A stretch of DNA of 64,000 nucleotides from Mycobacterium paraffinicum (GTDB lineage Bacteria > Actinomycetota > Actinomycetes > Mycobacteriales > Mycobacteriaceae), in assembly GCF_001907675.1 (NCBI RefSeq), contig NZ_MPNT01000017.1, positions 1 through 64,000 on the forward strand, in the 5' to 3' direction. The position numbers were made by a program, and so were the translations under genes. Below the pieces are notes generated by a model. It saw only the letters and a list, made by a program, of their open reading frames with translations, was not told where the DNA came from and did not search any database. Shown here piece after piece: positions 47,170 to 57,572 of this stretch (within the stretch, counting starts at the first letter, position 1; every line of letters begins with the position of its first letter).

Positions 47170-48264
47170 ATGTTGAGACGGGTGTCGTGGACCGCGGTCG
47201 TGCCGCTGCTTGCCGTCGCGGTGCTGGCGTTGACCTGGGGCCACGAATTGAGCCCGGCGTTGGTCGTCGTGGCGGCGGTGTTTCTGATCGGCGCCGTGCT
47301 GGCCGCGGTGCAGCACGCGGAAGTGGTCGCGGCCCGGGTCGGTGAGCCCTTCGGGTCGCTGGTGCTCGCCGCCGCCGTGACCGTGATCGAGGTGGCCCTC
47401 ATCGTCGAGCTGATGTCGTCCGGGGGCAACGAGGCCGCGACGCTGGCCCGGGATACCGTGTTCGCCGCGGTGATGATCACCACGAACGGCATCGCGGGCC
47501 TGTCGCTGCTGCTCGGTTCGCGGCGCTACGGCGTCACGCTGTTCAACGCCGAGGGCAGCGGCGCCGCGCTGGCCACCCTCACCACGCTCGCCACGCTGAG
47601 CCTGGTGCTGCCGGCGTTCACCACCAGCGGCTCGGGCAAGGAGTTCTCGCCGGGGCAGCTGATCTTCGCGGCCATCGTCTCGCTGCTGCTCTACCTGGTC
47701 TTCGTGTTCACGCAGACGGTACGGCACCGCGACTTCTTCCTGCCGGTCGCGCAGAAGGGGCAGCGGAAGCGGCTCTTCGAGGACGAAAGCCACGCCGATC
47801 CGCCGAGCCGCGGCGAGGCGCTGGGCAGTCTGGGGCTGCTGTTTGTCGCCCTGGCCGCGGTGGTGGGGCTCGCCGAGGAGGAATCGCCGGCCGTCGAGCA
47901 CGCGGTGACGGCGGTCGGCTTCCCGCAGTCCTTCGTCGGCGTGGTGATCGCCGCGCTGGTGCTGTTGCCGGAGACCCTGGCTGCGGTGCGCACGGCGCGC
48001 CAGGGCCGCATCCAGACCAGCCTGAACCTGGCCTACGGCTCGGCGATGGCCAGCATCGGGCTCACCATCCCGGCGATCGCGCTGGCGTCGATCTGGCTCA
48101 AGGGGCCGCTGGTGCTCGGCCTGGGCGCGATCCAGTTGGTACTGCTGGCGCTGACCGTCGTCATCAGCACGCTCACCGTCGTGCCCGGCCGGGCCACCCG
48201 GCTGCAGGGCGAGGTGCACCTGGTGCTGCTGGCCGCCTATGTCTTCCTGGCGATCAGCCCGTAG
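47170..48264 (+). CDS. chaA: Calcium/proton (cation/H+) antiporter
   Basis: A 364-residue membrane protein with about eleven segments in two inverted halves. Each half carries the acidic CaCA-type alpha motif: GEPFGSLVLAAAVTVIEVALI near residue 57 and LPETLAAVRTARQGRIQTSLNLAYGSAMASIGLT near residue 262. It corresponds to Rv1607. The transported ion is inferred from family (Ca2+ or Na+/K+). Its last 11 nt overlap the convergent bcpB gene. Confidence 0.92.
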   Translation: MLRRVSWTAVVPLLAVAVLALTWGHELSPALVVVAAVFLIGAVLAAVQHAEVVAARVGEPFGSLVLAAAVTVIEVALIVELMSSGGNEAATLARDTVFAAVMITTNGIAGLSLLLGSRRYGVTLFNAEGSGAALATLTTLATLSLVLPAFTTSGSGKEFSPGQLIFAAIVSLLLYLVFVFTQTVRHRDFFLPVAQKGQRKRLFEDESHADPPSRGEALGSLGLLFVALAAVVGLAEEESPAVEHAVTAVGFPQSFVGVVIAALVLLPETLAAVRTARQGRIQTSLNLAYGSAMASIGLTIPAIALASIWLKGPLVLGLGAIQLVLLALTVVISTLTVVPGRATRLQGEVHLVLLAAYVFLAISP

Positions 48265-48724
48265 CCGCTGACCGGCCGCGCAGGGTCTCCAACGCCTTGT
48301 CGGCGTGGGTGTCCATGCTGAACTCGCTGGAAATCACGTCGAGCACCCTGCGATCGGTGTCGATGACGAAGGTGGTGCGCTTGACCGGCAGCAACTTGCC
48401 GAGCAGGCCGCGCTTGACGCCGAATTGCGTGGCGACCGTGCCCTCGGTGTCCGACAGCAGCGGGTAGTCGAACTTCTGCATGTCGGCGAACTTCGCCTGC
48501 TTCTGCACCGGATCGGCGCTGATGCCGACCCGATTGGCGCCCACGGCGGCGAATTCGGAGGCCAGGTCCCGGAAGTGGCAGGCTTCCTTGGTGCAGCCGG
48601 GCGTCATCGCGGCGGGGTAGAAGAACAGCACCACCGGACCGCCGGAGAGCAACTCGCTGAGCCTGCGCGGCGCGCCGGACTGATCGGGAAGTTCGAAGTC
48701 CTCGACCGTGTCACCAGTTTTCAT
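48254..48724 (-). CDS. bcpB: Peroxiredoxin, BCP/thioredoxin-dependent thiol peroxidase
   Basis: A 156-residue peroxiredoxin reducing peroxides with thioredoxin-type donors. The peroxidatic Cys44 and a resolving-type Cys49 are in TPGCTKEACHF, the spacing seen in E. coli BCP. VLFFYPAAMTPGC and VGISADP are further family blocks. ATG 48724 starts the family N-terminus KTGDTVEDFELPDQSG. It is divergent from trpE and convergent with chaA. Confidence 0.95.
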   Translation of the reverse strand: MKTGDTVEDFELPDQSGAPRRLSELLSGGPVVLFFYPAAMTPGCTKEACHFRDLASEFAAVGANRVGISADPVQKQAKFADMQKFDYPLLSDTEGTVATQFGVKRGLLGKLLPVKRTTFVIDTDRRVLDVISSEFSMDTHADKALETLRGRSAATG

Positions 48725-48726
48725 GC

Positions 48727-48786
48727 CGCGAGCGTAACGCCGCGGCGGGTTTCGACCCAGGGAAGCGCAGCCACGTCACGCTCGCG
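48727..48786. promoter_or_regulatory. 9-bp inverted repeat in the bcpB/trpE divergent spacer
   Basis: CGCGAGCGT at 48727-48735 is the exact reverse complement of ACGCTCGCG at 48778-48786. No T-tract or Trp-rich leader peptide accompanies it, so it is not an attenuator of the enteric type. It could be an operator or chance in GC-rich DNA. Confidence 0.25.
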
Positions 48787-48818
48787 AGCCCCGTCGGCCC
48801 ATCTGGGAGGATGGTTCG

Positions 48819-50357
48819 GTGCACGCCCACCTCGCCGCGACGACCTCACGAGAGGATTTCCGCCTGCTGGCGGCCGAGCACCGCGTGGTTCCGGTGACCC
48901 GCAAGGTGCTGGCCGACAGCGAGACGCCGCTGTCGGCCTACCGCAAACTGGCCGCCGATCGCCCCGGCACCTTCCTGCTGGAATCCGCCGAGCACGGCCG
49001 ATCCTGGTCGCGCTGGTCCTTCATCGGTGCGGGCGCGCCGTCGGCGCTGACCGTCCGCGACGGCGAGGCGGTGTGGTTGGGCGCCGCGCCGCAGGACGCA
49101 CCCACCGGCGGCGACCCGCTGAGCGCGCTGCGGGCCACGTGCGAGCTGCTGGCCACCGGCGCGCTGCCCGGGCTGCCGCCGCTGTCCGGCGGCATGGTCG
49201 GGTTGTTCGCCTACGACATGGTGCGGCGGCTGGAGCGCTTACCCGAGCTGGCCGTCGACGACCTGCACCTCCCGGACATGCTGCTGTTGCTGGCCACCGA
49301 CGTCGCCGCGGTCGACCACCACGAGGGCACCATCACGCTGATCGCCAACGCCGTGAACTGGAACGGCACCGACGAGCGCGTCGACGAGGCCTACGACGAC
49401 GCGGTCGCCCGTCTGGACGTGATGACCGCGGCGCTGGGGCAGCCGCTGCCGTCCACGGTCGCCACGTTCGACAGGCCCGAGCCGCGGTACCGCTCGCAGC
49501 GCAGCGTCGAGGAATACGGCAAGATCGTCGACTACCTCGTCGAGCAGATCGCCGCGGGCGAGGCCTTCCAGGTCGTCCCCTCCCAGCGCTTCGAGATGGA
49601 CACCGACGTCGATCCCATCGACGTGTACCGGATGCTGCGGGTCACCAACCCGAGCCCCTACATGTACCTGCTGCACGTCCCGGACGGCACCGGCGGAACG
49701 GACTTTTCGGTGGTCGGCTCCAGCCCCGAGGCGTTGGTCACCGTGCACGACGGCTGGGCGACGACGCATCCGATCGCCGGAACCCGCTGGCGTGGGCAGA
49801 CCGACGAAGAGGACCAGCTGCTGGAAAAGGAACTGCTGGCCGACGAGAAGGAGCGCGCCGAGCACCTGATGCTGGTTGACCTGGGTCGCAACGACCTTGG
49901 CCGGGTCTGCGCGCCGGGCACCGTGCGCGTCGAGGACTACAGCCACATCGAGCGCTACAGCCACGTCATGCACCTGGTGTCCACGGTGACCGGGATGCTC
50001 GCCGAGGGCCGGACCGCCCTGGACGCCGTGACGGCCTGCTTCCCGGCCGGCACGCTGTCGGGCGCCCCGAAGGTGCGGGCCATGGAGCTGATCGAAGAGG
50101 TCGAGAAGACGCGGCGCGGTCTGTACGGCGGTGTGGTCGGTTACCTCGACTTCGCCGGCAACGCCGATTTCGCGATCGCCATCCGCACCGCGTTGATGCG
50201 TGACGGGACGGCCTATGTCCAGGCCGGCGGCGGGGTGGTGGCCGACTCCAACGGTCCGTACGAGTACACCGAGGCCTCCAACAAGGCGCGCGCGGTGCTC
50301 AACGCGATCGCGGCCGCCGAGACGCTCACCGCTCCGGATGCCGACCACCATGACTGA
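48819..50357 (+). CDS. trpE: Anthranilate synthase component I
   Basis: Converts chorismate and ammonia to anthranilate. It is 512 residues. The N-terminal Trp-feedback region includes [18 protein letters not shown]; the chorismate-binding half has [41 protein letters not shown] and the terminal [22 protein letters not shown] 48819 lies 8 nt after GGGAGG, a strong site; an ATG at 48811 is out of frame. The C-terminus overlaps the next start by 8 nt. Confidence 0.96.
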   Translation: MHAHLAATTSREDFRLLAAEHRVVPVTRKVLADSETPLSAYRKLAADRPGTFLLESAEHGRSWSRWSFIGAGAPSALTVRDGEAVWLGAAPQDAPTGGDPLSALRATCELLATGALPGLPPLSGGMVGLFAYDMVRRLERLPELAVDDLHLPDMLLLLATDVAAVDHHEGTITLIANAVNWNGTDERVDEAYDDAVARLDVMTAALGQPLPSTVATFDRPEPRYRSQRSVEEYGKIVDYLVEQIAAGEAFQVVPSQRFEMDTDVDPIDVYRMLRVTNPSPYMYLLHVPDGTGGTDFSVVGSSPEALVTVHDGWATTHPIAGTRWRGQTDEEDQLLEKELLADEKERAEHLMLVDLGRNDLGRVCAPGTVRVEDYSHIERYSHVMHLVSTVTGMLAEGRTALDAVTACFPAGTLSGAPKVRAMELIEEVEKTRRGLYGGVVGYLDFAGNADFAIAIRTALMRDGTAYVQAGGGVVADSNGPYEYTEASNKARAVLNAIAAAETLTAPDADHHD

Positions 50358-51030
50358 GGCGCGGCCGAATCGGCGGGCGCGGCTCTCCGTTCGGGTGGCG
50401 CAGGCGTTGCTCGTGTTGTCGGCCGCGGCGTTGTGGGCGGCGTCCCGGCTGCCGTGGGTGGTGATCCGGTCGTTCGACGGGCTGAGCCCGCCCCGCGACG
50501 TGACGCTGTCCGGCGCGTCGTGGTCGACGGCGCTGCTGCCGTTGGCGGTGCTGATGCTGGCGACGGCCGTCGCGGCGATCGCGGTGCGCGGCTGGCCGCT
50601 GCGCGTGCTGGCGGGGCTGCTGGCGTTGGCCAGCCTGGCGGTCGGATACCTCGGGGTCAGCCTGTGGGCGCTGCCGGACGTCGCCGTACGGGGGGCCGAT
50701 CTGGCGCACGTCGCCGTGATGTCGCTGGTCGGCAGCGAGCGGCGGTACGTCGGCGCGGGCATCGCGGTGGCCGCCGCCACATGCACCCTCGTCGCGGCCG
50801 TCCTGTTGCTGCGGTCGGCCGGCGGTTCTCGGTTGAGCGCGGAAAAGTATGCGACGCCCGCGGCGCGCCGCTCAAATGCGCTCCGCGACGACGCCGATGG
50901 CGCGATGCTGGAGAAGCCGGAGACGCCGGAAATGTCGGAGCGGATGATCTGGGATGCGCTTGACGAGGGCTGTGACCCAACGCGGGACGCGACCGATCGG
51001 CCGCGCGACTCGGACACCGAGGGTCGGTGA
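50350..51030 (+). CDS. Trp-operon-associated membrane protein (TIGR02234 type)
   Basis: A 226-residue protein with four membrane segments (about 17-33, 56-77, 84-105 and 136-158), an extracytoplasmic loop opening [13 protein letters not shown], and a charged cytoplasmic C-terminus including [14 protein letters not shown]. The 'Trp region conserved hypothetical membrane protein' family sits between trpE and trpC in many actinobacteria (M. tuberculosis Rv1610). Function is unknown; transport or sensing of an intermediate is speculative. Confidence 0.85.
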   Translation: MTEARPNRRARLSVRVAQALLVLSAAALWAASRLPWVVIRSFDGLSPPRDVTLSGASWSTALLPLAVLMLATAVAAIAVRGWPLRVLAGLLALASLAVGYLGVSLWALPDVAVRGADLAHVAVMSLVGSERRYVGAGIAVAAATCTLVAAVLLLRSAGGSRLSAEKYATPAARRSNALRDDADGAMLEKPETPEMSERMIWDALDEGCDPTRDATDRPRDSDTEGR

Positions 51031-51143
51031 CGGGCCGCGAGCCGAGGGCCGCTACCCTTCATTCACGTCGTCGCAATCGGCTCAGATGTGTCGAGTTGGC
51101 CGCGGGGTGACGATGGGTAACAGCGCGAAGGGAAGCAACAGGC

Positions 51144-51962
51144 ATGAGTCCGGCTACCGTGCTTGACTCCATCCTCGAGGGAGTCCGGGCCGATGTTGCG
51201 GCGCGCGAAGCTCTCATCAGCCTTTCCGAAATCAAAGCCGCCGCCGCCGCCGCGCCGCCGCCGCGCGACGTGATGGCCGCCCTGCGCGAGCCCGGCATCG
51301 GTGTCATCGCCGAAGTCAAGCGCGCCAGTCCGTCGGCGGGTTCCTTGGCGACCATTGCCGACCCGGCGAAGCTGGCGCGGGCGTACGAGGACGGCGGGGC
51401 CCGGATCATCAGCGTCTTGACCGAGGAGCGGCGCTTTCACGGATCGCTCGACGACCTCGACGCGGTTCGCGCCGCGGTCTCGATCCCGGTATTGCGCAAG
51501 GACTTTGTCGTCCAGCCCTATCAGATCCACGAAGCCCGAGCGCACGGCGCCGACATGCTGCTGCTCATCGTTGCCGCGCTCGACCAGTCGGCCCTGGTGT
51601 CGATGTTGGACCGCACCGAATCGCTGGGCATGACGGCCCTTGTCGAAGTGCACACCGAGGCGGAGGCCGACCGGGCGCTGAAGGCCGGAGCCAACGTAAT
51701 CGGTGTCAACGCGCGCGATCTCGCGACGCTGGAGGTCGACCGCGACTGCTTCGCGCGCATCGCCCCGGGGCTGCCGAGCAACGTGATCAGGATCGCCGAG
51801 TCCGGTGTCCGCGGCACCGGCGACCTGTTGGCCTACGCCGGCGCGGGCGCGGACGCCGTCTTGGTCGGCGAGGGTCTGGTCAAAAGCGGTGACCCGCGCG
51901 CCGCGGTCGCCGATCTGGTCACCGCGGGCACCCACCCGTCTTGTCCGAAGCCGTCTCGCTAG
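51144..51962 (+). CDS. trpC: Indole-3-glycerol phosphate synthase
   Basis: Closes CdRP to indole-3-glycerol phosphate; monofunctional (272 residues, no PriA/TrpF domain). [16 protein letters not shown] contains the catalytic Glu and Lys, followed by [28 protein letters not shown] and [12 protein letters not shown] 51144 is preceded by AGGGAAGCAAC. The 113-bp gap after the membrane-protein gene may hold its own promoter. Confidence 0.97.
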   Translation: MSPATVLDSILEGVRADVAAREALISLSEIKAAAAAAPPPRDVMAALREPGIGVIAEVKRASPSAGSLATIADPAKLARAYEDGGARIISVLTEERRFHGSLDDLDAVRAAVSIPVLRKDFVVQPYQIHEARAHGADMLLLIVAALDQSALVSMLDRTESLGMTALVEVHTEAEADRALKAGANVIGVNARDLATLEVDRDCFARIAPGLPSNVIRIAESGVRGTGDLLAYAGAGADAVLVGEGLVKSGDPRAAVADLVTAGTHPSCPKPSR

Positions 51963-52036
51963 TCGTCAAGTCACTTGAAGAGTCCCGGCGCTGAAACGTT
52001 GAACCTGATGAGCCGTCCCCGCGTAGAGCCTTGGTG

Positions 52037-53295
<1,259 letters not shown>

Positions 53296-53299
<4 letters not shown>

Positions 53300-54108
53300 G
53301 CGTGCAACAGAGGCAAGCCAGCAGGCTGGGGCCCGTCTTCGACTTGTGCCGCAAGGAGAATCGCGCGGCCTTGATCGGCTACCTGCCCACCGGCTACCCC
53401 GACGTGCGGGGTTCGGTGGACGGAATGCTCACCCTGGTCGAATCCGGTTGCGACATCATCGAAGTCGGTGTGCCCTACTCGGACCCGGGCATGGACGGGC
53501 CGACCATCGCCCGGGCCACCGAGGCCGCGCTGCAAGGGGGGGTGCGGGTTCGGGACACCCTTGCCGCGGTCGAGGCGATCAGTGCGGCCGGCGGCCGCGC
53601 GGTGGTGATGACCTATTGGAATCCCGTGTTGCGCTACGGGGTCGACGCCTTCGCGCGGGATCTCGCGGGGGCCGGCGGGCACGGCTTGATCACTCCAGAC
53701 CTGATCCCCGACGAGGCCGGGCAGTGGTTGGCGGCAGCTGAGGAGCATCGGTTGGATCGCATTTTTCTCGTCGCGCCCTCGTCGACGCCGGAACGGTTGG
53801 CCATGACCGTCGCGGCGTCAAGAGGATTCGTCTACGCCGCTTCCACGATGGGGGTCACCGGCGCGCGTGACGCGGTGTCGCAGGCCGCGCCCGAGCTGGT
53901 GGGGCGGGTGAAGGCGGTATCGGACATACCCGTCGGCGTCGGCCTCGGGGTGCGGTCGCGGGAGCAGGCCGCCCAGATCGGCAGCTACGCCGACGGCGTC
54001 ATCGTCGGCTCGGCGCTGGTGTCGGCGCTCGGTGAGGGGGGGCTGCCTGCGTTGCGGGAACTGACCGAGGAACTGGCCGCCGGTGTTCGGCAGAAGGCGT
54101 CCGCCTGA
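53296..54108 (+). CDS. trpA: Tryptophan synthase alpha chain
   Basis: Cleaves indole-3-glycerol phosphate, channelling indole to TrpB. It is 270 residues. The catalytic Glu is in [20 protein letters not shown] together with the second acid (Asp); [13 protein letters not shown] and [13 protein letters not shown] are the phosphate sites. It is translationally coupled to trpB on one side and to lgt on the other (TGATG). Confidence 0.97.
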
Positions 54109-55478
54109 TGACGACGTTGCCGACGTACTTTCCCAGCCCGCCCCAGGGTGTCTGGCACCTTGGGCCGCTGCCCATTCGTGCCTACGCACTGTTCATCATC
54201 ACCGGCATCGTGGTCGCGCTGTTGATCGGCGACCGCCGCTGGGAAGCCCGCGGCGGACAGCGCGGCGTCATCTACGACATCGCGTTGTGGGTCGTGCCGT
54301 TCGGGCTGGTGGGCGGGCGGCTCTATCACCTGGCCACCGACTGGCGGACCTATTGGGGGCCCGGCGGCGCCGGATTGGGCGCCGCGGTGCGTATTTGGGA
54401 CGGCGGGCTGGGCATCTGGGGTGCGGTGGCCCTCGGTTGCGTGGGTGGGTGGATCGGGTGCCGGCGGCACGGCATTCCGCTGCCCGCATTCGCTGACGCG
54501 GTCGCCCCGGGACTCGTCCTGGCGCAGGCCATCGGCCGGCTGGGCAACTATTTCAACCAGGAGCTCTACGGCCGGGAAACCACCCTGCCGTGGGGCCTGG
54601 AGATCTTCTACCGCCGCGACCCCTCGGGGTACATCGACCCCCATTCGCTGGACGGCGTCTCGACGGGGCAGGTGGCGCTCGTCGTGCAGCCCACGTTCCT
54701 GTACGAATTGATCTGGAACGTCGTGGTTTTCGCCATATTGGTCTACGCGGACCGGCGATTCGTGTTGGGCCACGGGCGGCTGTTCGCGCTGTATGTCGCC
54801 AGCTATTGCATCGGGCGGTTCGGCGTCGAGCTGCTGCGCGACGACACCGCCACCCACATCGCGGGCATCCGGATCAATTCGTTCACATCGACTTTCGTGT
54901 TCATCGGGGCCGTGGTGTACATCATGGCGGCGCCGAAGGGGCGGGAGGCCCCCGAGAGCCTGCGCGGCAAGGAGGCCGGGGAACCCGCGGCAGCACAGCC
55001 GGCGGAAGAGCTCGCAACCGTCGCTGCCGGGGCATCGGCCGCGTCGGCCGCGGCTGGCACCGAATCCGCCGACGCGGCGGAAACGGGCAAGGCCGACGAA
55101 GCCGACGAGCCGGAGACCGCGGCGGCCGAAAAAGCCGAGGCCGAAGGGCCCGAGGCTGAGGCCGAAGAGCCCGAGGCCGAAGCGCCCGAGGCCGAAGCGC
55201 CCGACGCCGAAGCGCCCGAGGCCGAAGCGCCCGAGGCCGAAGCGCCCGACGCCGAAGAGCCCGAAGCCGACGAGCCCGAATCCGAAGAGCCCGAGGCTGA
55301 GGCCGATGCGCCCGAAGCCGACGAGCCCGAGGCTGAAGAAGAGCCCGAACCCGAAGAAGACGACGAGCCCGAGCCAGAGCCGGCACAGGATTCGGCCGAA
55401 CCGGCCTCGGCCGCCGAGCCGTACCAGACACCACGCAGCCGCTGGAGGTTGCGAAGGAACCGGCCGTCGAACACCTAG
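54108..55478 (+). CDS. lgt: Prolipoprotein diacylglyceryl transferase with long acidic tail
   Basis: Transfers diacylglycerol from phosphatidylglycerol to the lipobox cysteine of prolipoproteins at the inner membrane. The 456-residue protein has a seven-segment catalytic core (about residues 15-272) with signature AIGRLGNYFNQELYG, including Arg144, which aligns with the essential arginine of E. coli Lgt. Beyond residue 275 is a tail of about 180 residues made of Glu/Pro/Ala repeats (PEAEA, PDAEA) ending in a basic RSRWRLRRNR patch; E. coli Lgt has no such tail. It follows trpA directly, as in M. tuberculosis. Confidence 0.96.
   Translation: MTTLPTYFPSPPQGVWHLGPLPIRAYALFIITGIVVALLIGDRRWEARGGQRGVIYDIALWVVPFGLVGGRLYHLATDWRTYWGPGGAGLGAAVRIWDGGLGIWGAVALGCVGGWIGCRRHGIPLPAFADAVAPGLVLAQAIGRLGNYFNQELYGRETTLPWGLEIFYRRDPSGYIDPHSLDGVSTGQVALVVQPTFLYELIWNVVVFAILVYADRRFVLGHGRLFALYVASYCIGRFGVELLRDDTATHIAGIRINSFTSTFVFIGAVVYIMAAPKGREAPESLRGKEAGEPAAAQPAEELATVAAGASAASAAAGTESADAAETGKADEADEPETAAAEKAEAEGPEAEAEEPEAEAPEAEAPDAEAPEAEAPEAEAPDAEEPEADEPESEEPEAEADAPEADEPEAEEEPEPEEDDEPEPEPAQDSAEPASAAEPYQTPRSRWRLRRNRPSNT
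55139..55390 (+). repeat. Coding 15-bp tandem repeats in the lgt tail
   Basis: The clearest units are copies of CCCGAGGCCGAAGCG (PEAEA) at about 55170-55260, grading into variants with GAC and GAG codons up to about 55390. All changes keep the reading frame and the acidic composition. Repeat number is likely to vary between strains. Confidence 0.8.
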
Positions 55479-55507
55479 CGGCCGGCGCAGTCTGGCATCC
55501 TGAGAAC

Positions 55508-55939
55508 GTGACGCAGCCACATTCCGCCGGCCATGCGGTGGAACGACGTCACGGCCCGCGCCGTTACGTCGCCGCCGGCACCGCCGTGGTGCTGGGCGGC
55601 GCGCTCGGCTACGTCGCCCTGGTCGACCCGCACAACACGAATTCGTTGTATCCCCAATGCCCCTTCAAATGGCTGACGGGCTGGAACTGCCCGTTCTGCG
55701 GCGGCCTGCGCATGACCCACGACCTGCTGCACGGTCACCTGGCGGCCGCCGTCAACGACAATGTTTTCCTGCTGGTCGGCATCCCGATGCTGGCCGGATG
55801 GCTGCTGGTTCGCCGCGGCCGCGGCAAGCCCGCGCCGTCGACGGCGGCCTGGCTGACGATGGGGCTGGCCGTCATCGTGTGGACGGTGCTGCGTAACCTG
55901 CCCGGCTTCCCGCTGTTTCCGGCGATTCAGAGTGGTTAG
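55508..55939 (+). CDS. DUF2752 family membrane protein
   Basis: A 143-residue protein with three membrane segments (about 21-42, 78-99 and 109-129). The family motif CPFKWLTGWNCPFCGGLR carries three cysteines near residues 51-64, followed by MTHDLLHG with two histidines, suggesting a metal or disulphide site on the extracytoplasmic side. GTG 55508 is the start. Function is unknown. It stands between lgt and pykA, where M. tuberculosis has small membrane proteins. Confidence 0.85.
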   Translation: MTQPHSAGHAVERRHGPRRYVAAGTAVVLGGALGYVALVDPHNTNSLYPQCPFKWLTGWNCPFCGGLRMTHDLLHGHLAAAVNDNVFLLVGIPMLAGWLLVRRGRGKPAPSTAAWLTMGLAVIVWTVLRNLPGFPLFPAIQSG

Positions 55940-55991
55940 CCGCTCACGGGGAGACAAGCCGTTTAGTCGGACCGTGAGGGGCCCACGCGAC

Positions 55992-55997
55992 TATGCT
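55992..55997 (+). promoter_or_regulatory. Possible -10 element (TATGCT) for a near-leaderless pykA mRNA
   Basis: TATGCT ends 8 bp before the pykA GTG, and no Shine-Dalgarno-like sequence precedes that GTG. Mycobacteria often translate leaderless GTG mRNAs. No good -35 element is visible at standard spacing. Confidence 0.3.
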
Positions 55998-56005
55998 GGG
56001 TCGCC

Positions 56006-57424
56006 GTGAGTAGACGCGGGAAGATCGTCTGCACCCTTGGCCCTGCGACGAATTCGGATGAGCTGATTCTGGCGCTGGTCGAGGCGGGAATGGACGTCGC
56101 CCGGTTGAACTTCAGTCACGGCGACTACTCCGACCACAAGGCGGCCTACGAGCGGGTGCGGGCCGCTTCCGACACCACCGGCCGCGCGGTCGGGGTGCTC
56201 GCCGACCTGCAGGGCCCGAAGATCCGGCTGGGCCGCTTCGCCACCGGGTCCACGTATTGGGCCGACGGGGAGACCGTCTGCATCACCGTCGCGGACTGCG
56301 AGGGAACCCACGACCGGGTGTCGACCACCTACAAGAGGCTGGCCGAGGATGCAGTCGTCGGTGACCGGGTGCTGGTCGACGACGGCAACGTCGGTCTGGT
56401 GGTCGATGCCATCGACGGCGACGACGTCGTCTGCACCGTCGTCGAGGGCGGTCCGGTCAGCAACAACAAGGGCATGTCGCTGCCCGGCATGAACGTGTCC
56501 GCCCCCGCCCTGTCGGACAAGGACATCGAGGACCTCACGTTCGCGCTCGACCTCGGGGTCGACCTGGTCGCGCTGTCGTTCGTGCGTTCGCCGTCGGACG
56601 TCGAGCTGGTCCACGAGGTGATGGACCGCGTCGGTCGGCGGGTGCCGGTGATCGCCAAGCTGGAGAAGCCGGAGGCCGTCGACAACCTGGAGGCGATCGT
56701 GCTGGCGTTCGACGCCATCATGGTGGCCCGCGGCGACCTGGGCGTCGAGCTTCCGCTCGAAGAGGTCCCGCTGGTGCAGAAGCGGGCCATCCAGATGGCC
56801 CGGGAGAACGCCAAACCCGTCATCGTGGCGACCCAGATGCTCGAGTCGATGATCGAGAATTCGCGGCCGACGCGCGCCGAGGCCTCCGATGTCGCCAACG
56901 CCGTCTTGGACGGCGCCGACGCGGTGATGTTGTCCGGCGAGACGTCGGTGGGGAAGTATCCGCTGGCGGCCGTCCGGACCATGGCGCGCATCATCTGCGC
57001 GGTCGAGGACAACTCCACGGCCGCGCCGCCGCTGACGCACGTGCCGCGGACCAAGCGCGGCGTGATCTCGTACGCCGCGCGCGACATCGGCGAGCGCTTG
57101 GACGCCAAGGCGTTGGTCGCGTTCACCCAGTCCGGCGACACGGTCAAGCGCCTTGCGCGGCTGCACACCCCGCTGCCGCTGCTGGCCTTCACCGCCTGGC
57201 CCGAGGTGCGCAGCCAACTCGCCATGACCTGGGGCACCGAGACGTTCATCGTCCCGATGATGACGTCCACCGATGGCATGATCCGCCAGGTCGACAAGTC
57301 GCTGCTGGAACTCGGTCGCTACAAGCGTGGAGACCTGGTGGTGATCGTGGCCGGCGCGCCACCTGGCACAGTAGGGTCGACCAACCTCATCCATGTGCAC
57401 CGCATCGGGGAGGACGACGTCTAG
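56006..57424 (+). CDS. pykA: Pyruvate kinase
   Basis: Converts phosphoenolpyruvate and ADP to pyruvate and ATP. It is 472 residues, with all domains. KIVCTLGPATNSDE opens the barrel; MDVARLNFSHGDY binds substrate; VPVIAKLEKPEAVDN has the catalytic lysine; IMVARGDLGVELPLEEVP and TRAEASDVANAVLDGADAVMLSGET are the metal and potassium sites. GTG 56006 agrees with the conserved SRRGKIVCTLGPA start. A MIRU-like repeat begins at its stop codon. Confidence 0.97.
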   Translation: MSRRGKIVCTLGPATNSDELILALVEAGMDVARLNFSHGDYSDHKAAYERVRAASDTTGRAVGVLADLQGPKIRLGRFATGSTYWADGETVCITVADCEGTHDRVSTTYKRLAEDAVVGDRVLVDDGNVGLVVDAIDGDDVVCTVVEGGPVSNNKGMSLPGMNVSAPALSDKDIEDLTFALDLGVDLVALSFVRSPSDVELVHEVMDRVGRRVPVIAKLEKPEAVDNLEAIVLAFDAIMVARGDLGVELPLEEVPLVQKRAIQMARENAKPVIVATQMLESMIENSRPTRAEASDVANAVLDGADAVMLSGETSVGKYPLAAVRTMARIICAVEDNSTAAPPLTHVPRTKRGVISYAARDIGERLDAKALVAFTQSGDTVKRLARLHTPLPLLAFTAWPEVRSQLAMTWGTETFIVPMMTSTDGMIRQVDKSLLELGRYKRGDLVVIVAGAPPGTVGSTNLIHVHRIGEDDV

Positions 57425-57535
57425 CCCGACGACGATGCGGTCCGCGTAGCGGACCGAGGAGGAGTCGGGTAATGAAGCTAGCCCGACGACGATGCGGTCC
57501 GCGTAGCGGACCGAGGAGGAGTCGGGCAATGAAGC
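57422..57535 (+). repeat. Two tandem 57-bp MIRU-like repeats after pykA
   Basis: Unit 1 is 57422-57478 and unit 2 is 57479-57535; they differ at one base (GTCGGGT versus GTCGGGC). Each contains a hairpin CGGTCCGC-GTA-GCGGACCG, a purine-rich GAGGAGGAG and an AATGA, so each unit carries a ribosome-binding-like signal plus start codon and begins exactly at the pykA TAG. This is the layout of mycobacterial interspersed repetitive units, which sit between operon genes. Confidence 0.8.
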
Positions 57536-57558
57536 CAGCCCGTCCGGGCGACCGAGCC

Positions 57559-57564
57559 AAGGAG
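57559..57564 (+). promoter_or_regulatory. Ribosome-binding site AAGGAG that decides the tesB start
   Basis: AAGGAG at 57559-57564 lies 8 nt before an in-frame ATC at 57573. No ATG, GTG or TTG occurs in this frame between the stop at 57504-57506 and ATG 57672, which lies inside conserved coding sequence. Confidence 0.55.
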
Positions 57565-57572
57565 AGGCCGCG

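Noticed and set aside
48725..48818. Trp attenuator or T-box before trpE
   Set aside because: No leader peptide with tandem Trp codons, no terminator with a T-tract and no T-box sequence.
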